A stretch of DNA of 64,000 bases from Budorcas taxicolor (GCF_023091745.1 NC_068926.1:45098001-45162000); one strand, 5' to 3'. Shown: positions 12,058 through 24,400, numbered from the stretch's first letter. The notes: generated by a model not told the origin, from the letters alone. Numbers and translations: made by a program.

Positions 12058-12479
12058 ACTGGGGAGGAGTAAACATCTGCCCACTGTTGGGATGTTGATG
12101 GTGGGAAAAGAAAGGAACTGGGAGAGACTTTTTGAACTCCCAGAAGAAGTGGGCACACTCTCCAAATATATTGCTAGAGTGGGTGTTACCTGGGTATAGA
12201 CAGTCATCAGAACTCTGAACTGAACATTTCTCTGTGCGTTTCCTAATAAGTGAATTATATCTCATTTTTAGAAAGGAATCAGGACCTTTCAAGGCAGAGA
12301 ACTCTTCCATGTGGGACAGTGGCGGGGAGGTGGCATTGTGCATTCAGAGAACCCATGGATGTGCAGCACCGAGAGGGTGTTGATGTGAATTCTGCTGATG
12401 TGAACAGCAGAATTCAGTTATTAACATGAGTCAGTGTTGCCTGCTCAGTTTAACAGATTGTAACAGATATACCAATGAC

Positions 12480-12585
12480 TGCAAGGGGTTAACAATGGGC
12501 ATTCATAGAAACTCTTTGTACTTCCTTCTTAGTTTTTTCTATAAACCTAAAATCGCTCTTTAAAATAATCTATTAATTGAAAAGG
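12480..12585 (+). mobile_element. Probable L1 3' terminal fragment
   Basis: 'ttctataaacctaaaatcgc' followed by 'tctttaaaataatctatta' resembles the L1 3' end before the tail. Decayed. Confidence 0.4.
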
Positions 12586-12817
12586 AAGAGTGAGTGCTTG
12601 TATTGGGGTTGGAGCCCCAGAGGGCAGAGGTGAGGGTCTGGTATCAGTCCATCTCAATGCTGTGTAAGAAGTGTGCCCTTCTTTGGGGCCAGCCCAGCAT
12701 CTAGCAAGCCCATCACATGCTAGTAAGTTAGTTTATGCTCAAAATGCTTCAAGCTAGGCTTCAGCAATATGTGAACTGAGAACTTCCAGATGTACAAGCT
12801 GGGTTAAAAAAAAGGCA

Positions 12818-12925
12818 GAGGAACCAGAGAAACTGCCAATATTCGTTGGATCATAGAAAAAGCAAGGGAACCCCAGAAAAACATCTACTTCTGCTTCATT
12901 GATTATGCTAAAGCCTGTCAGTGTC
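12818..12925 (+). mobile_element. BovB LINE internal RT fragment
   Basis: Matches the BovB segment just upstream of the RT core: 'ggatcatagaaaaagcaagg', then 'aaaaacatctacttctgctt', then 'gattatgctaaagcctgtc'. Short, both ends lost. Confidence 0.8.
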
Positions 12926-12930
12926 CATTA

Positions 12931-14062
12931 ATAACCCAGACTTCTGGACAAGGAGAAAGTTCAGGAATGAAAGCTCATTAATCACCAGCCTGCCCGGGGG
13001 ACCCCCGCCCAGGCCGCTTGATGGGAGAGGGATGGACACTCCTCCTGGCACTCACACCCTCTCCCCAGCTTCAGAGATGCCAGCCTGGATCCAGGCCAAA
13101 AGCTGGGATCCAGACCCAGGTTCCCCCCCATCTACTGTTGGTGCCATCTCCCACCTGGGCACTGCAGGGTCTCTGAGAGTTCCCTGTGGCCCCTGTGACA
13201 AAGCACCCCAGGCTGGGGGCGCTAGCCCTGAGCTGGGACTGTGAGGGGCACCCTGTCTCCTCCGTCCAGACTGTGTGGACAGGGCAGGCAATGACTCCAG
13301 GGCTGCAGGGAGTGAGGCAGGGCAGAGCGGGATGGGGGGTGGGAGGTCCCTGTCTCTGTCAGGGCCTCAGAGCCCTGCCAGGGGACACCAATTTCTCCTG
13401 GGACTGGGGCCCCTTACCTTCCTCAGTTGAGGGACAGCCTGAGGCCTCTCTGCGGTGGAGGGAGCTGGGGAGAGGCACCCCCTCACACACACTCCATCCC
13501 CACTGAGCCCTGGGTATAGCCCCTGAGGGGGCAGGATGGGAGCGGATTTGGAGGGGCAAACAGATGCTCTGAAGCCTGTGAGATGGAGAAGGCAGGCTCC
13601 CCACCCCAAAGAGTGTTCTGGCAGCTCAGCTCAGAGGGTGGAGGAGCTGAGGGCCTGGAGGGCCCAGGGCGGGAAGGCAGGGCCACCTGCAGGGCAGCGA
13701 CCAGCACCCAGAGCCTTTGCAACAGAAAGAACACCCAGCGCATCAGTGCTAAGCAAGTTCCCCAGATCCAGACCCACCTCTGCTGCTACAAAAGTGCATT
13801 GGGAGAAATCCCACCCTCGTTCTCTCCTGCCGTGTCCCTTGACCTGTGCCATCACACAGGGTGACTGAAAGGCCTTGTCCCACTTCTGCTCCAGCCATGG
13901 GCTTTTCACAGGAGGCTGCTGGGTCCAGAGACAGTGAGAAGAACCTGAGATGTGAGCTTCCACTTAACCGTACCCCACACTGATCCAGGTGTAGAGTCCT
14001 ACCCCAAGGCCACTGGTGCAAAGCCTTGTACCAAGGTCACAGAAGCAGGGCCCAGAACCAGC
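12931..14062. other. Intergenic, GC-rich, no feature recognised
   Basis: GC-rich sequence with overlapping open frames on both strands, as expected by composition. No conserved protein or repeat is recognised. Confidence 0.35.
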
Positions 14063-14070
14063 CCCATTGT

Positions 14071-14298
14071 GTGTGTATGCTAAGTCGCTTCAGTCATGTC
14101 CGAGTCTTTGCGACCCCACGGACTGTAGCCCACCAGGCTCCTCTGTCCATGGGATTCTCCAGGCAAGAACACTGGAGTGGGCTGCTGTGCCCCCCTCCAG
14201 GGGATCTTCCTGACCCAGGGATCAAACCCGTGTCTCTTATGTCTCCTGCATTGGCAGGTGGGTTCTTTACTGCTGAGCCACCTGGGAAGCTTCTGAGA
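14071..14298 (-). mobile_element. Bov-tA SINE, antisense
   Basis: Complete antisense Bov-tA, flanked by 'cccattgt' at 14063-14070 and 14299-14306, an 8-bp target duplication. It sits at the edge of the LTR-like sequence to its right. Confidence 0.88.
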
Positions 14299-14880
14299 CC
14301 CATTGTAACCACTACCAAAAGATCCCTGATCCTTACTGGCTAGCTCCCTGACCCCATGTCAGGCAAAAATATCCACCCCGGTACTCAACCTACAGTGCCC
14401 AAACCAATCACCTGATGCCGCCCTTTCAGCAGGAGCTTTCTTTGTCCTGGGCTATAAACAGTGGCTGCTAACCCACAAAAGGGGACTTCCCAGGTGGCTC
14501 TAGTGGTAAAGAACCCGCCTGCCAGTGCAGGAGACACAGGAGACACGGCTTTGATTCCTAGGTTGGAAAGATCCCCTGGAGAAGGAAATGGCCACTTGCT
14601 CCAGTATTCTTGCTGGGGAAATCCCAAGGACAGAGGAGCCTGGCAGGCTACAATCCACGGGGTCGCAGAGTCAGACACGACTGAGTGACTCGGCCCACAC
14701 ACAACCCACAAAAGGGGTCGGGTCTCCCTTGAGCTGGCCCACTATTCTAATAGTCGACGCTGCTTGGCCTGTCAGGAGGTCAGCGCTCTGTGCTCATAGT
14801 GCCCACATTATCTCTGCTCTTTGTTCTTAATAAACTCATTCCCTTATGCAATACTCTGTGTCTGGAAATTCCATTTCAGC
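14299..14880 (+). mobile_element. Probable solo LTR of an endogenous retrovirus
   Basis: After removal of the inserted SINE, the stretch has promoter-like LTR layout: 'aaccaatcac' (CCAAT) at about 14401, TATAAA at 14452-14457, and AATAAA at 14829-14834 followed by a T/G-rich end. No internal retroviral coding region adjoins it. The exact boundaries and family are not determined, and a non-LTR origin remains possible. Confidence 0.45.
14485..14703 (+). mobile_element. Bov-tA SINE inside the LTR-like repeat
   Basis: Complete Bov-tA. It is flanked by 'acccacaaaagggg' at 14471-14484 and 14704-14717, a perfect 14-bp duplication. The last Gs may belong to the SINE head. Confidence 0.93.
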
Positions 14881-14890
14881 CTGTGCCCAG

Positions 14891-16949
14891 ACAGCCATGA
14901 TACTGCAGACCAGGGCTCAGCCTTAGAACAGAGGCCCCCACCTCTGCCTGTGCTGAGTCACCCCCGGGGTGAAGCCTGGTTCTGCAGCTGACAGCTGAGA
15001 ACACACAGGGATAGTCACCAACGTGGCTACTTGCTGGGGGAAAGCTGATCCCAGTGCACTGGCTTGAGAACTGCCCGAACCTCCCCAAAACCCTCCCTTC
15101 CTTTTCCCCCAAAACGGAGATCCCCCTGTGCTTCCAGTGGTCTTCCCACCTCATGTTCAGAGCTCCAGCCTGCAGCCCCACTTCCAGTCACTCCAGCCTC
15201 CAAGAGGTCCCTGCCCTGGGAGTCCTCCCCACTCCCTCACCCTGCCCCCCAGGCTCCAGGGCTCCCTCTTCACCTCCTGTCTCTGCCCCGGTGCTCTCTC
15301 CCTTCACTGCCTTCTGGAACACTGAACATTTAAAAAATTTTGTCTCATTTGCAATCTGTCGGCCTCGATTAGAATACAAGCTCCAGGAGGGCAGGGACTT
15401 TGGGCTGCAGCCTCATCTCTGCAATGCCTCAGACTCATGGTTGTGCCAGTAAGTCTTGAATGAAGGAATAATTAAATGTATGAATGAATGAATATAAAGG
15501 GAGAGACCCTAAGTGCAGGCCCGGAGGGTATTCATCCCAGTTCCCACCAGTCTGCCCGCACCTCCAGCCCCAGTCTCCATCCAGCCCCATGCCATCCGTG
15601 GTCTTTGGGTTCCCAAATGCTAGTCCAGGCCCACACCACCAGGAGCCAGTTCTGACCATGCGGGGCCATCTTCCTTGAAGATTCACGCCTACCTCATCTG
15701 CACCCTGTGTCTGGACCCCCAGAAGGTGACCCCCTCTCCATCCAGCTGAACAAGCCTTTATCCAGGTCAGAGCCTCCAAACCGGCTCCTCTGACAGCCCT
15801 GCCTGCCAAGGATGCCAGGTGTGTTTTATGAGAAAGTATTAAATTTTATTTTTCAACTCAGCAGCTAAATCACTGGGAACATAATTTCCCCACCAGGGAA
15901 GAATCTGAAGGTTGATCAGACAGGTCAGGCTGAAGCGCCAGGTGGACATACTTCAGCTGACAAGCTTACGAGCCTCCTGGGGGCCAGACTGTGGCTGAAG
16001 TCAAGGAGCAGGCATTGTCCTCCGCACGGGAACAGGGCACTCTCCAGGTCTGGCTGGAAGGAGGAGGAGGAACCTCTGGTTGGGGACAGCCGAGGCCCGA
16101 GCTCCCGTCCCATCAGTGGCGAGATCAGGTCTGTGACCACAGTCACCAGCCACCAGCTCCCGGCCTCAGGTGACAGGCAAGCTTTGCTGGCGGCTCCATG
16201 CGGTCAGACTAGGGTCCCTCCCAGCCCTGCACCCCTTGCCCTCAGCTGGTGAATCCTGCTCCCTGCCTCCCGCTCCCAGAACACACATGGCTTGAGGACT
16301 GCCTCCGAGCCTGTGGGCAGGGGCTGTTTCGGCTCTGGTTACTCGGCTGAGCCATCGCATGATGAGTGGGAAGCCGAGGTTCCAGACCCACACCCCCACC
16401 TCATCATACCACACCCCCGCCCGCAGTCCAGGGAAATCACAAGTCCTCACAAAGACGCCTGAGCCTGCGGCAAGGCTCCGAGGCGTGGGACACACGGGGG
16501 CAGCGGTTCAGTACTCACCGGCCCCACCGTGGCCAGCCCAGCCCTGAGGACAGGTCAGCCCCTACATCCCGCCCACAATGACCATCCCTTCCCCAGAGCC
16601 CAGCCGACCCAGCTTCTCAACAATGGCTCATGGGGCTGGGTGTGGTTGAGCCTCCACTGCCTGTGGGGTTCCTGACTGTGAGACCCCCAACATGGGACCC
16701 CTGCTAGTCATGCAGTCTGGGTGGGAAGTATGACAGAGAACTTGTGGGCAGGTTTAGACCACACTTCCTCAGAAACTGCATAACGTTGGGCTCTAGGGAC
16801 AAATTAATCAAGATAGAAAAGCTCTTCACACCGATTCAAATGATAAAGGGAAAATTTGGCTCAGAAGTGAGGAAAAAAATATATGGTTCTGGCTTCAGGC
16901 GTGGCTCGATCTAGGGGCTGGATGGATCCAGTGATGTGCCCAAGATTGT
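14891..16949. other. Intergenic, with one (TGAA)n microsatellite
   Basis: A short TGAA microsatellite at about 15463-15494 is the only structure seen. Open frames at 15054-15452 and 15435-15809 have proline- or glycine-rich composition typical of GC-rich noncoding DNA. Confidence 0.4.
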
Positions 16950-17470
16950 TGAGGGTGCCTGGCTGTGCACCTTTGCTCCAGTGTCTCAAGAAGACCCTGT
17001 GTAGTAAAAGACTAACTGTGCTCAAAGTGAGAGCTGGCCCTAGACCAGCTCCTAGGAAGTGACCTCAGGCCCTAGGTCCTGTCCAATCAGTGTCTTTGTT
17101 TACTTGGGGGTCTTGGGCCGTGTGGTATCAGCTTGACCTCTGGGGGCAAGATAGGTCAGCCATGTGTGTAGTCATCTTATGTGGCCAAGCTCCAGTAAAA
17201 ATCCTGGACCCCCAGGCTGGGGTGAGCCCCCTGGTTGGCCACACTTCACACGCTGTCACATGTCACAGTTAGGAGAGCTCAGCACTACCCACATGACCCC
17301 TGGGAGGGGGCGGCGGGAGCTGGTGGCTGGTCTCTCCTGAGCTGGCCCCATGCACTGCTCTTCCTGTTGCATTTGTAGTCTGGGCTTTTCACTGAAGTAA
17401 ATCATGAGTCCTCTGGCTTCACTGAGCCATGCTGAGCCCTTCTCATGAATTGTTAAACCTGAGTGTAGTC
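16950..17470 (+). mobile_element. Ancient LTR-like repeat
   Basis: The order of elements resembles a common ancient mammalian LTR: 'gtccaatcagtgtctttgtt' near 17080, 'ccagtaaaaatcctggaccc' near 17192, then 'cactgaagtaaatcatgagt' near 17391 and an end 'aacctgagtgtagtcttggg'. The family name is not certain. Confidence 0.45.
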
Positions 17471-19436
17471 TTGGGGTCCCCTAAGCTGCAGAACCAAAGC
17501 ATTTTCATATGATTTCTTGGAGGGAGGTGTGGGTTCAGCTTCAGGTACAGTTGGATCCAGAAGCAAAAGTGAAGGATCAGGTTTCCCCCAGCCCATGCAC
17601 TGCCTCTGCTCGGCCCTGTCTCCCACCTGAGCCCTGTACACTGAAAAGGCTCCCTTTGCTTACAGTAGGTAGTACAGAGCCTTGGGGGTGGGGGCAGGGA
17701 CACCCCAGTCCTCACACGTCTCCAACCCAGACTCTCTGCTGGGCCCTGTGGGGCAGAGATGGGCTTTGTGGTCCCCAGGAGGGTACAGTCCTGGGCTTAA
17801 CACACTGAGCAATGATCCAGGATGTCCTAGAGGCAGGGATCAGTCTCTGCAAGTCTCTGGGACCCCTCAAAGTGTTTGCCCTTGATGGGGTAGGTGCGGC
17901 CAGCCCCTGGCCATTTATCCATCAGAGATGGGTCATAATCAAACTCCAGAGGTCTTGCTGCTTCTCAGCCACAAGTCTGCCAAGCAGACACGGCAACAAT
18001 TTTTGGCTCTGTGAGCAATACTGCGACACCCTGAACCTTCAGCATAGTATCTGCTGGGAGTGGCTGCCTGCTGTTCCTGCCTGGCCAGGCACTGGCTGAG
18101 CTCAGAGACCAGCCTCTGTGGGTCAGTTCTGCACAGCACCCGTTTTTGTGAGTGAATTGCTGGCATTTAGACTCAGGGGACATCTCAAATGTGTGGAGGG
18201 AGATGAGATATGACAGTGGTGACTACTCTAGAGCTCTGAGGTCTTCCTTCAGCACCCACCCACCTCCACCCAACTAGCAGAAAGCCCCCTTCCTCCTGTC
18301 CACAGCACCCTGCCATCATCGCCAGAGGGACCTGAGCCCATCAATGCCCCCATGTGAGTCACGTATGTTTTCAGGAAAAGGAAATTAAAAGGCATCAAAG
18401 TGCCTCCCACTTGCCAAGAGGTGAATTTGCAATCACACCACCCCTTAGAAGGCCCCTGGCTGGGTGGATGCAGCCAAGTGGGGTGTCAGAGGGAGGAGGG
18501 AGCAAGGAAGGGGGCGCAGAGCCGGGAGAACTTGTGGAGGGAAACAGATACAGAGAGAGACAGCAAGATCCTGGGAGCAGGAGAGAAAAGCACCGACAGA
18601 GCAGATGGAGCCAGAAGCCTGCAGACGCCCCCTGGAGCCAGAGCAAATGAACGAGGTCAGCTCTGTGGTCCAAGTGAAATAAACTGCAAACTCAGAGAGG
18701 ATTCCCAGTCTTCTCTGAAATATTAAAAAGCAATCCCATTGCTGGACAGTGAAGGAATTGGAGTACAGGGTTTCCCAGGAGCCACTCGAGACCACGACCC
18801 TCTAGCAGCCCCCTGGGACCCTCACAGGTCTCACCCAGGCACAGAAGAAGTGGGGCAGTGGCTGGGGAGGGCGTGATAGAGCCCTGTCGGTCTCCTAAGT
18901 CTGCATTTCCAGCCACCAAAGGCGATTACCGCCACTGCCCGGGAAGATGGCCATGCCATTATTGAATTTTAAATGAAGCCGAAATTGACTGCAGAGGCAA
19001 GGGGAAATATTTCACAGCACAGTAATTTTTCCTCAGAGTGCAGTTGCTACAACCAATAAAAATGACCAGCTCTGGAATCAGGCAGCAGTGCAGAGCCAAC
19101 CCAGAGGGTCCTGCTCCTAGTCCTGACCGAAGGTGCTGGCCAAGCCCCTCTATCTGCCCCACAGACCACCCCCCGAGACACCTCCTGGATCCTGTGTGCA
19201 CCTGGCCACCTGGCCTCCGAACTTTTTCTTCCAGGACATCTCACGTGGCTCTCCCCCAGGCTGCCGAGCTTCCTTGCAGCCTGGCAGCTGGTGACCCAGG
19301 AGTGAGTGATGGAGAGAGGACCCTGAAGACTGAGGCCGTGGTCTTTCATGCTGAATCTTGGAAGTGACATGCTATCTCCTCTGAGGTACTGTTGGTGATG
19401 GTGGCCTAGCTGTAACCTGCTCCTAGGAGCCACCGG
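17471..19436. other. Intergenic, no feature recognised
   Basis: Unique-looking sequence with no SINE or LINE body and no recognisable exon on either strand. Confidence 0.35.
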
Positions 19437-19600
19437 GGAGGCTGGCCCCTCACCGGGAATCTGCCTTCCAATACAGGGGACTCGGGTTTGATCTCTGGTT
19501 GGGGAACTAAGATCCCACAGGCAGCTGAACCCACGTGCCTCAACTAAGACCCGACATAGCCAAAATAAATAAATAAAAAATTTTATTTTGTTTTAAATCA
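19437..19600 (+). mobile_element. CHR-type SINE
   Basis: 'ggggactcgggtttgatctc', then 'ggggaactaagatcccacag', ending in 'agccaaaataaataaataaa'. The head is partly decayed. Confidence 0.8.
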
Positions 19601-20089
19601 CTTTACCGACAAGATTAAATTAAGGGGTTTGCAGTACGGAGCTTGTCCTGGGTAATTGACGGGCCCAAGGTCAGCGCAAGGAAGCAGACCTGAGGATGAA
19701 AGCAGAGGTTGGAGTCACAAGCTCTGAGTTGGAGGGAGGAGCCGGGAGCCCGGGGACACAGGCGCCTCTAAAAGAGAACACAGGGAGCAATTCTCCCCGG
19801 AGCCCCAGAGAGACCAACTGACCCACACCTTGATCTCATCCAGCAAGACTCTGTGGACTTTGGTCCTGCAGACTATAGGATAATACATCTGTGTCATCTC
19901 AAGCCTTTCATTTCCTATAGCAGCCACAGGAAATTCCAACACTGTCTTCCCAGTGATGTGGCCTCGGGCTTCTGTGGATACAAACCGGCTCAAGGTGGCC
20001 CTCACTTGCTTCCAGAGGGTCCTGCCTGGTTCAGAAAGTGGTCCCGTGCTGGGAGCCAGCGTGGAGAATCCCACCCATGGCAAAGGTCA

Positions 20090-20962
20090 TGAGGAAGAGG
20101 CCTGATGGGCAAAGGCGAGATCAGGACTCAAGGGACCCCCTGAACTTGCTCGAGCATCTACCCCCAAACCAGAATATGTCTTACTATTTTATGCCTTTCA
20201 TCAACTCCTCTGACATTAACAGGGGGCTGCCTCGACCACATTTCTCTGGAAAGAGTTAACTTAGGGCTTTAGTTTCTAAATCTCCTGGCCATGAAAGGAG
20301 TGTTTCAAACCCCCTGTTAGCATTCTAGCTTACTTGGCAGCTTTATCCAGACTCTTGCAACATTGTTGAGCCTATGCAATGCTTGCTGCCAAGTTCTCAC
20401 ATCCCTTACCCATTGTGTTCCTGGGAGTGCATATAGTCAGGATGTAGAAGAAACAAGTAATAGCCTTAGCATTAGCAACGTTAGACTTTGAGTTAATAAG
20501 TTCTTTCTTTGCTGTAACCCGCTGAATCTTTGCTCCATAAAAGTGTAACTCTGTGCTTTAACGGTGACACAGGCTAAGAATTTAAGAAGAAACACTTTAA
20601 GGGAAAATCATTGTTCTGGTGTTCTGGCTGACCACCCTTTATCAAAAGGAGGTCATGGAATATCAACAGGCCTCCAGAATAAAAGATGATGTACAGAAAA
20701 CAAGACTTTTGCAGGAAGGAACCTGTTGTCGATAAAAGTTACTACTGATGGAATGTTGAGTTGACTCTGCATTTTTCACCTTGCTGTATGTATAACTCAG
20801 GGTATAAAAGCCCCGAGAAGAATAAAGTAAATGGGCCTTGCTCACCGAAGAAGCCTGGTCACCCCATGTCTCTTTTCTTACCTCTTTATCTATCTTTCTT
20901 TATTCGCCGACGTCGTCCATCCTGAGGATATCCCTGGACCCTGCTGAGGCTGGACCTCGGCA
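20090..20962 (+). mobile_element. Solo LTR of an endogenous retrovirus (class II-like)
   Basis: The region has a TATA box (TATAAAA at 20803-20809) and, only about 12 bp further on, AATAAA at 20821-20826. A pyrimidine-rich U5-like stretch follows, ending in 'ctcggca' at about 20962. No primer-binding site or gag sequence follows, so it is a solo LTR or a fragment. The left edge is approximate. The class is inferred from layout. Confidence 0.55.
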
Positions 20963-21090
20963 GTCCCGCAGGGCAGTGCTGAGTGGTCAGCCTGAGGCTG
21001 CCTGAGTCCAGGAAGGAGGTTGGTGGTAGGGTCCTACTGTCCCCTGCTGAAAAGCCACATGCCTTGGGACAAAGGAGCCAAGTTGTCACT

Positions 21091-21222
21091 ATGCTAAGTT
21101 GCTTCAGTCATGTCCAACTCTTTATAACCCCAAGGACTGTAGCCCACCAGGCTCCTCTGTCCATGGGATTCTCCAGGCTAGAATACTGGAGTGGGTTGCC
21201 GTGGCTTCCTCCAGGGGATCTT
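21091..21222 (-). mobile_element. BovA SINE body, antisense, truncated
   Basis: 'gctaagttgcttcagtcatg' to 'tcctccaggggatctt'. The tRNA head that should follow is missing, so the element ends abruptly at about 21222. Confidence 0.8.
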
Positions 21223-21512
21223 CGGTGGAGGAGTTGTCTCCAGCCCCGCTTCCAAACTGGAACTCAGACCACAAGCTTCTGAGTCCCGAAGCCCAGGGCA
21301 CATGGAGACAGACATCGAAGGGCTGGACTGTACAGCCATTTCCTGAGGTTTCCTTGATGGGGCCATGGAGACAGACAGACCAGGGACATGCTGGTCTGTC
21401 TAGAGGTGGGAGGGGCATGGAGGACAGCTTTGCTGAGGCCCTCCCTGCCCAGGGACCCTGGTCCAAGGCTGCTGCCATCAGAGAATCGCTTACTGCAAAA
21501 GCAGCTTCTCCG

Positions 21513-21702
21513 GGGACTTCCCTGGTGGTCCAGTGGCTAAGACTCGAGCTCCCAGTGCAGGGGACCCGGCTTCGATCCCTGGTCAGGGAACTAGATTCCC
21601 ACACGTGTGGCAACTAAGAGATCTTGCATGCCACAATGAAGATGGGAGATCCCGTGGGTCGCAGCCAGGACCCAGCACAGCCAAATAAATAAATAAATGC
21701 TT
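21513..21702 (+). mobile_element. CHR-type SINE
   Basis: Head 'gggacttccctggtggtcca', then 'ggcttcgatccctggtcagg', then 'ggaactagattcccacacgt', with an 'aaataaataaataaatgc' tail. Confidence 0.88.
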
Positions 21703-22144
21703 ACAAAGCAGCTTTTGTGTCCCTCAAACAAAGGCAGGAAAGTGGGGGACACAGTGAAGAGTGAGGTTGGGTTGTGGGGAGGCTGGGGGGCTGCCCTCAC
21801 CCCTCCCGACGGCAGGTGCCACAGCCTATGCATGAGAAGGCCTGTGCTCATTGTCTCACGCCAGAATCCCCACAGGCCCCAGATGACGTGGAAGCTGAGC
21901 CCCTCTGCTCCCTGCCTTTTCCAGGAGGTGCCCGCTGCCCTGGGCTGGCAGCCCCTTCCTCCACCCTCAAAAGCACCTCCCTCCAGCCTCTGCTAACGTC
22001 TCTTTTCCTCAGCGTTCTAACTCCGGCCCTCCTCCTCTCAGAAGGACCCTTGTGATCCATGGGGGCCCTGGACCATCCAGAGCAGACCCCTACCTCAACA
22101 TCCTTAACTGAACCCCACTTGCCCCATGAGGTTCCAGGCTTAGG
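21703..22144. other. Intergenic, no feature recognised
   Basis: Short unique stretch between a SINE and a BovB fragment. Open frames here have no known domain. Confidence 0.35.
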
Positions 22145-22397
22145 ACGTGGACACAGCTGATGTGAAGAGCGGACTCACTGGAAAAGACCTTGATGCTGGG
22201 AAAGATTGAGGGCAGGAGGAGAAGGGGGCAACAGAGAATGAGATGGTTGGATGGCATCACCGACTCGAGGGGTATGAGTTTGAGCAAGCTCTGGGAGATG
22301 TGTGAAGGACGGCGACGTCTGGAGTGCTGCAGTCCACGGGTCACAAAGACTCAGACACAACTGAGTGACTCAACAACAACAGCAGCAGCAGCAGCTC
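22145..22397 (+). mobile_element. BovB LINE 3' end
   Basis: 'tcactggaaaagaccttgat' through 'gatggttggatggcatcacc' to 'actcagacacaactgagtga', ending in the CAACAACAACAGCAGCAG tail typical of BovB. Heavily 5'-truncated. Confidence 0.88.
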
Positions 22398-22984
22398 TCT
22401 GGGGACACAGCTCTACCCACCACAAGATGTGATAAATGGATCAAGCCCCTGTTAATGGTGGATGAGGGAGCCTTGTATCTTCCCTTCAAGGAGAATTTGC
22501 ATCTGAGTAGCCAATCCTGTACCTTGCTGATGCCAACCACAGGCCAGGAAGACAACTTGGAAGACAGGTGGTAGCAGCGTTTTAGTGCCCATCAAGGCAC
22601 ACCTTTGGGGGTGCCCGGCCTGGTCGCCCCCTTGGCCCACGCCAACCAGGCCTCTGGTGGCTACCTCCCTCAGTTATCCTAAACTGAAGCCGACTTTACT
22701 TCTGACCTGAAGTTAAAGCCCTGCTTGGTTCTGCTCTTGACTTATGGGCCCAAAGCAGAAGAGCTGTACTTGGCCTCCTGTCCCATCAGGTCCTCCTGCT
22801 GAAGTCAGGCCACCTTCCAGCAAGGCCCCGAGCTCCCTGCCACTGGAGCTGTCATCCTCTAGGGAAATCAAAACCCAGCCCCACGCCTCCCTCATCTATG
22901 GGGCCCCGGGCTCTCTTGCCACCTCTGCAGAGGTGCCCAAGCACCAGCTGAAATTCTAATCAACCTGCAGCCTGAGAACGCTGC

Positions 22985-23040
22985 AGTCCCTGGACAACAC
23001 ATGTCAGTCGGACACGGCTTAGCAACTGAACAACAACAAA
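22985..23040 (+). mobile_element. BovB/BovA 3' tail scrap
   Basis: Only the terminal 'gtcggacacggcttagcaac' and the 'tgaacaacaacaaaa' tail remain. Confidence 0.6.
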
Positions 23041-23139
23041 ATCATTTCTTGGGTATTTTTAAAGTGATATTTTAGGCATATGCGTGTATATGTTTTTTTA
23101 AAAGTAGATATGAGCATATGCAAGATCTCTTTTTTAAAA

Positions 23140-23363
23140 TGACATTTATTTATAACTACACTGGGTCTTCGATGGTGGGCTTTCTCTAGCGGTGGTGCTC
23201 CGGCTTCTCATTGCAGTGGCTTCTTGCTTCTGAGCACAGGCTCTGGGCACACAGGCTCAGTAGTTGCCCTGCGGCGTGTGGGATCTCCCCGGACCAGGGT
23301 TCGAACCTGTGTCCCCTGCATTGGCAAGTGGGTTCCTATCCACCAGACCACCAGGGAAGTCCC
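23140..23363 (-). mobile_element. CHR-type SINE, antisense
   Basis: 'ggcttctcattgcagtggct' to 'ccaccagaccaccagggaag' is the reverse complement of a full CHR-type element. Confidence 0.85.
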
Positions 23364-23539
23364 CGACCAAATTTCTTAAGGGGCTAAAGTTGACCAGTCC
23401 CGGGATAGGAGAGGCCAGGCCCCAGCGTCTGTTTACCCAGTATGACCATCTCTGGCCACCTCCACACAGTACTGATCCCTTGAGGTGGACACTGGTTACC
23501 ATCGGGTGAGCACTGGCTGGGTCAGGGTCTCCTCAACAC

Positions 23540-23965
23540 ATTTTCACTGTAATGGGTCAAACAGAATCTCCCCAAAATTCACATCCACTGAAACATCAGA
23601 AGGTGACCTTGTTTGGCAATAAGGCCTTTGCAGGTGTAGTTAAGATGAGGTCATAAGTAGGGAGAGCCCTGGATTCCATATAGGAAGTCCTTATAAGGTT
23701 AGACACAGACACACAAGGAGAAGTCATGTGAAGACAGCACCCCTCCCACAGAGACTGGGCGGGCAGGCAGGCTGCCACAGTCAAGGACTGTCGGCCACCC
23801 TATGAGGCAGGAAGGGCCCTCCCCTAGAACCTCAGAGGGGTCATGGCCCCATGGCCTCTGGATCTTAGACCTTTGGCCCCTAGAACCACGAGAGAATAAA
23901 TTCCTGTGGTTTTAAGCCTCAAAGTTTGTGATGCTTGTTATGCGGCCCTTGGACATTAATTCCCC
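23540..23965 (+). mobile_element. Ancient MaLR-type LTR remnant
   Basis: 'aaggtgaccttgtttggcaa', a 'cttataaggtt' segment, then 'gagaataaattcctgtggtt' and 'ttgttatgcggcccttggac' follow the usual layout of an old mammalian LTR, including a polyadenylation signal. The superfamily is from memory. Confidence 0.5.
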
Positions 23966-23992
23966 CACATTTCTTCATTTACCTTTCATGAG

Positions 23993-24308
23993 GGGCTTCC
24001 CCGATAGCTCAGTTGGTAAAGAATCTGCCTGCAATGCAGGAGACCCTGGTCAATTCCTAGGTTGGGAAGATCCACTGGAGAAGGGATAGGCTACCCACTC
24101 CAGTATTCTTGGGCTTCCCTTGTGGCTCAGCTGGTAAAGAATCCGCCCGCAATGCAGGAGACCTGGGTTCAATCCCTGGGTTGGGAAGATCCCTTGGAGA
24201 GGGAAAGGCTACCCACTCCAGTATTCTGGCCTGGAGAATTCCATGGACTCTACAGTCCATGGAGTCACAAATAGTCGGACATGACTGAGCGACTTTCGCT
24301 TTCATCTC
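23993..24308 (+). mobile_element. Bov-tA SINE with duplicated head
   Basis: Two successive tRNA-like heads ('ggtaaagaatctgcctgcaa' and 'ggtaaagaatccgcccgcaa') precede one BovA body and the 'gagcgactttcgctttc' tail. It is flanked by 'tcatgag' at 23986-23992 and 24309-24315. Confidence 0.9.
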
Positions 24309-24317
24309 TCATGAGAT

Positions 24318-24400
24318 CAGTGCTGTTCTTGTCCCCACTTTACAGATGAGGACTCTGAGGCCCAGCCAGGCTAGGTCACTTGCCCATGGCTCCCCCATGC
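24318..24400 (+). repeat. MIR SINE fragment
   Basis: 'ccccactttacagatgagga' followed by 'ctctgaggcccag' and 'ggtcacttgccca' is the MIR core. Confidence 0.7.

Noticed and set aside
22365..22400. CAA/CAG trinucleotide run as a poly-Q coding repeat
   Set aside because: It is the normal simple tail of a BovB LINE.
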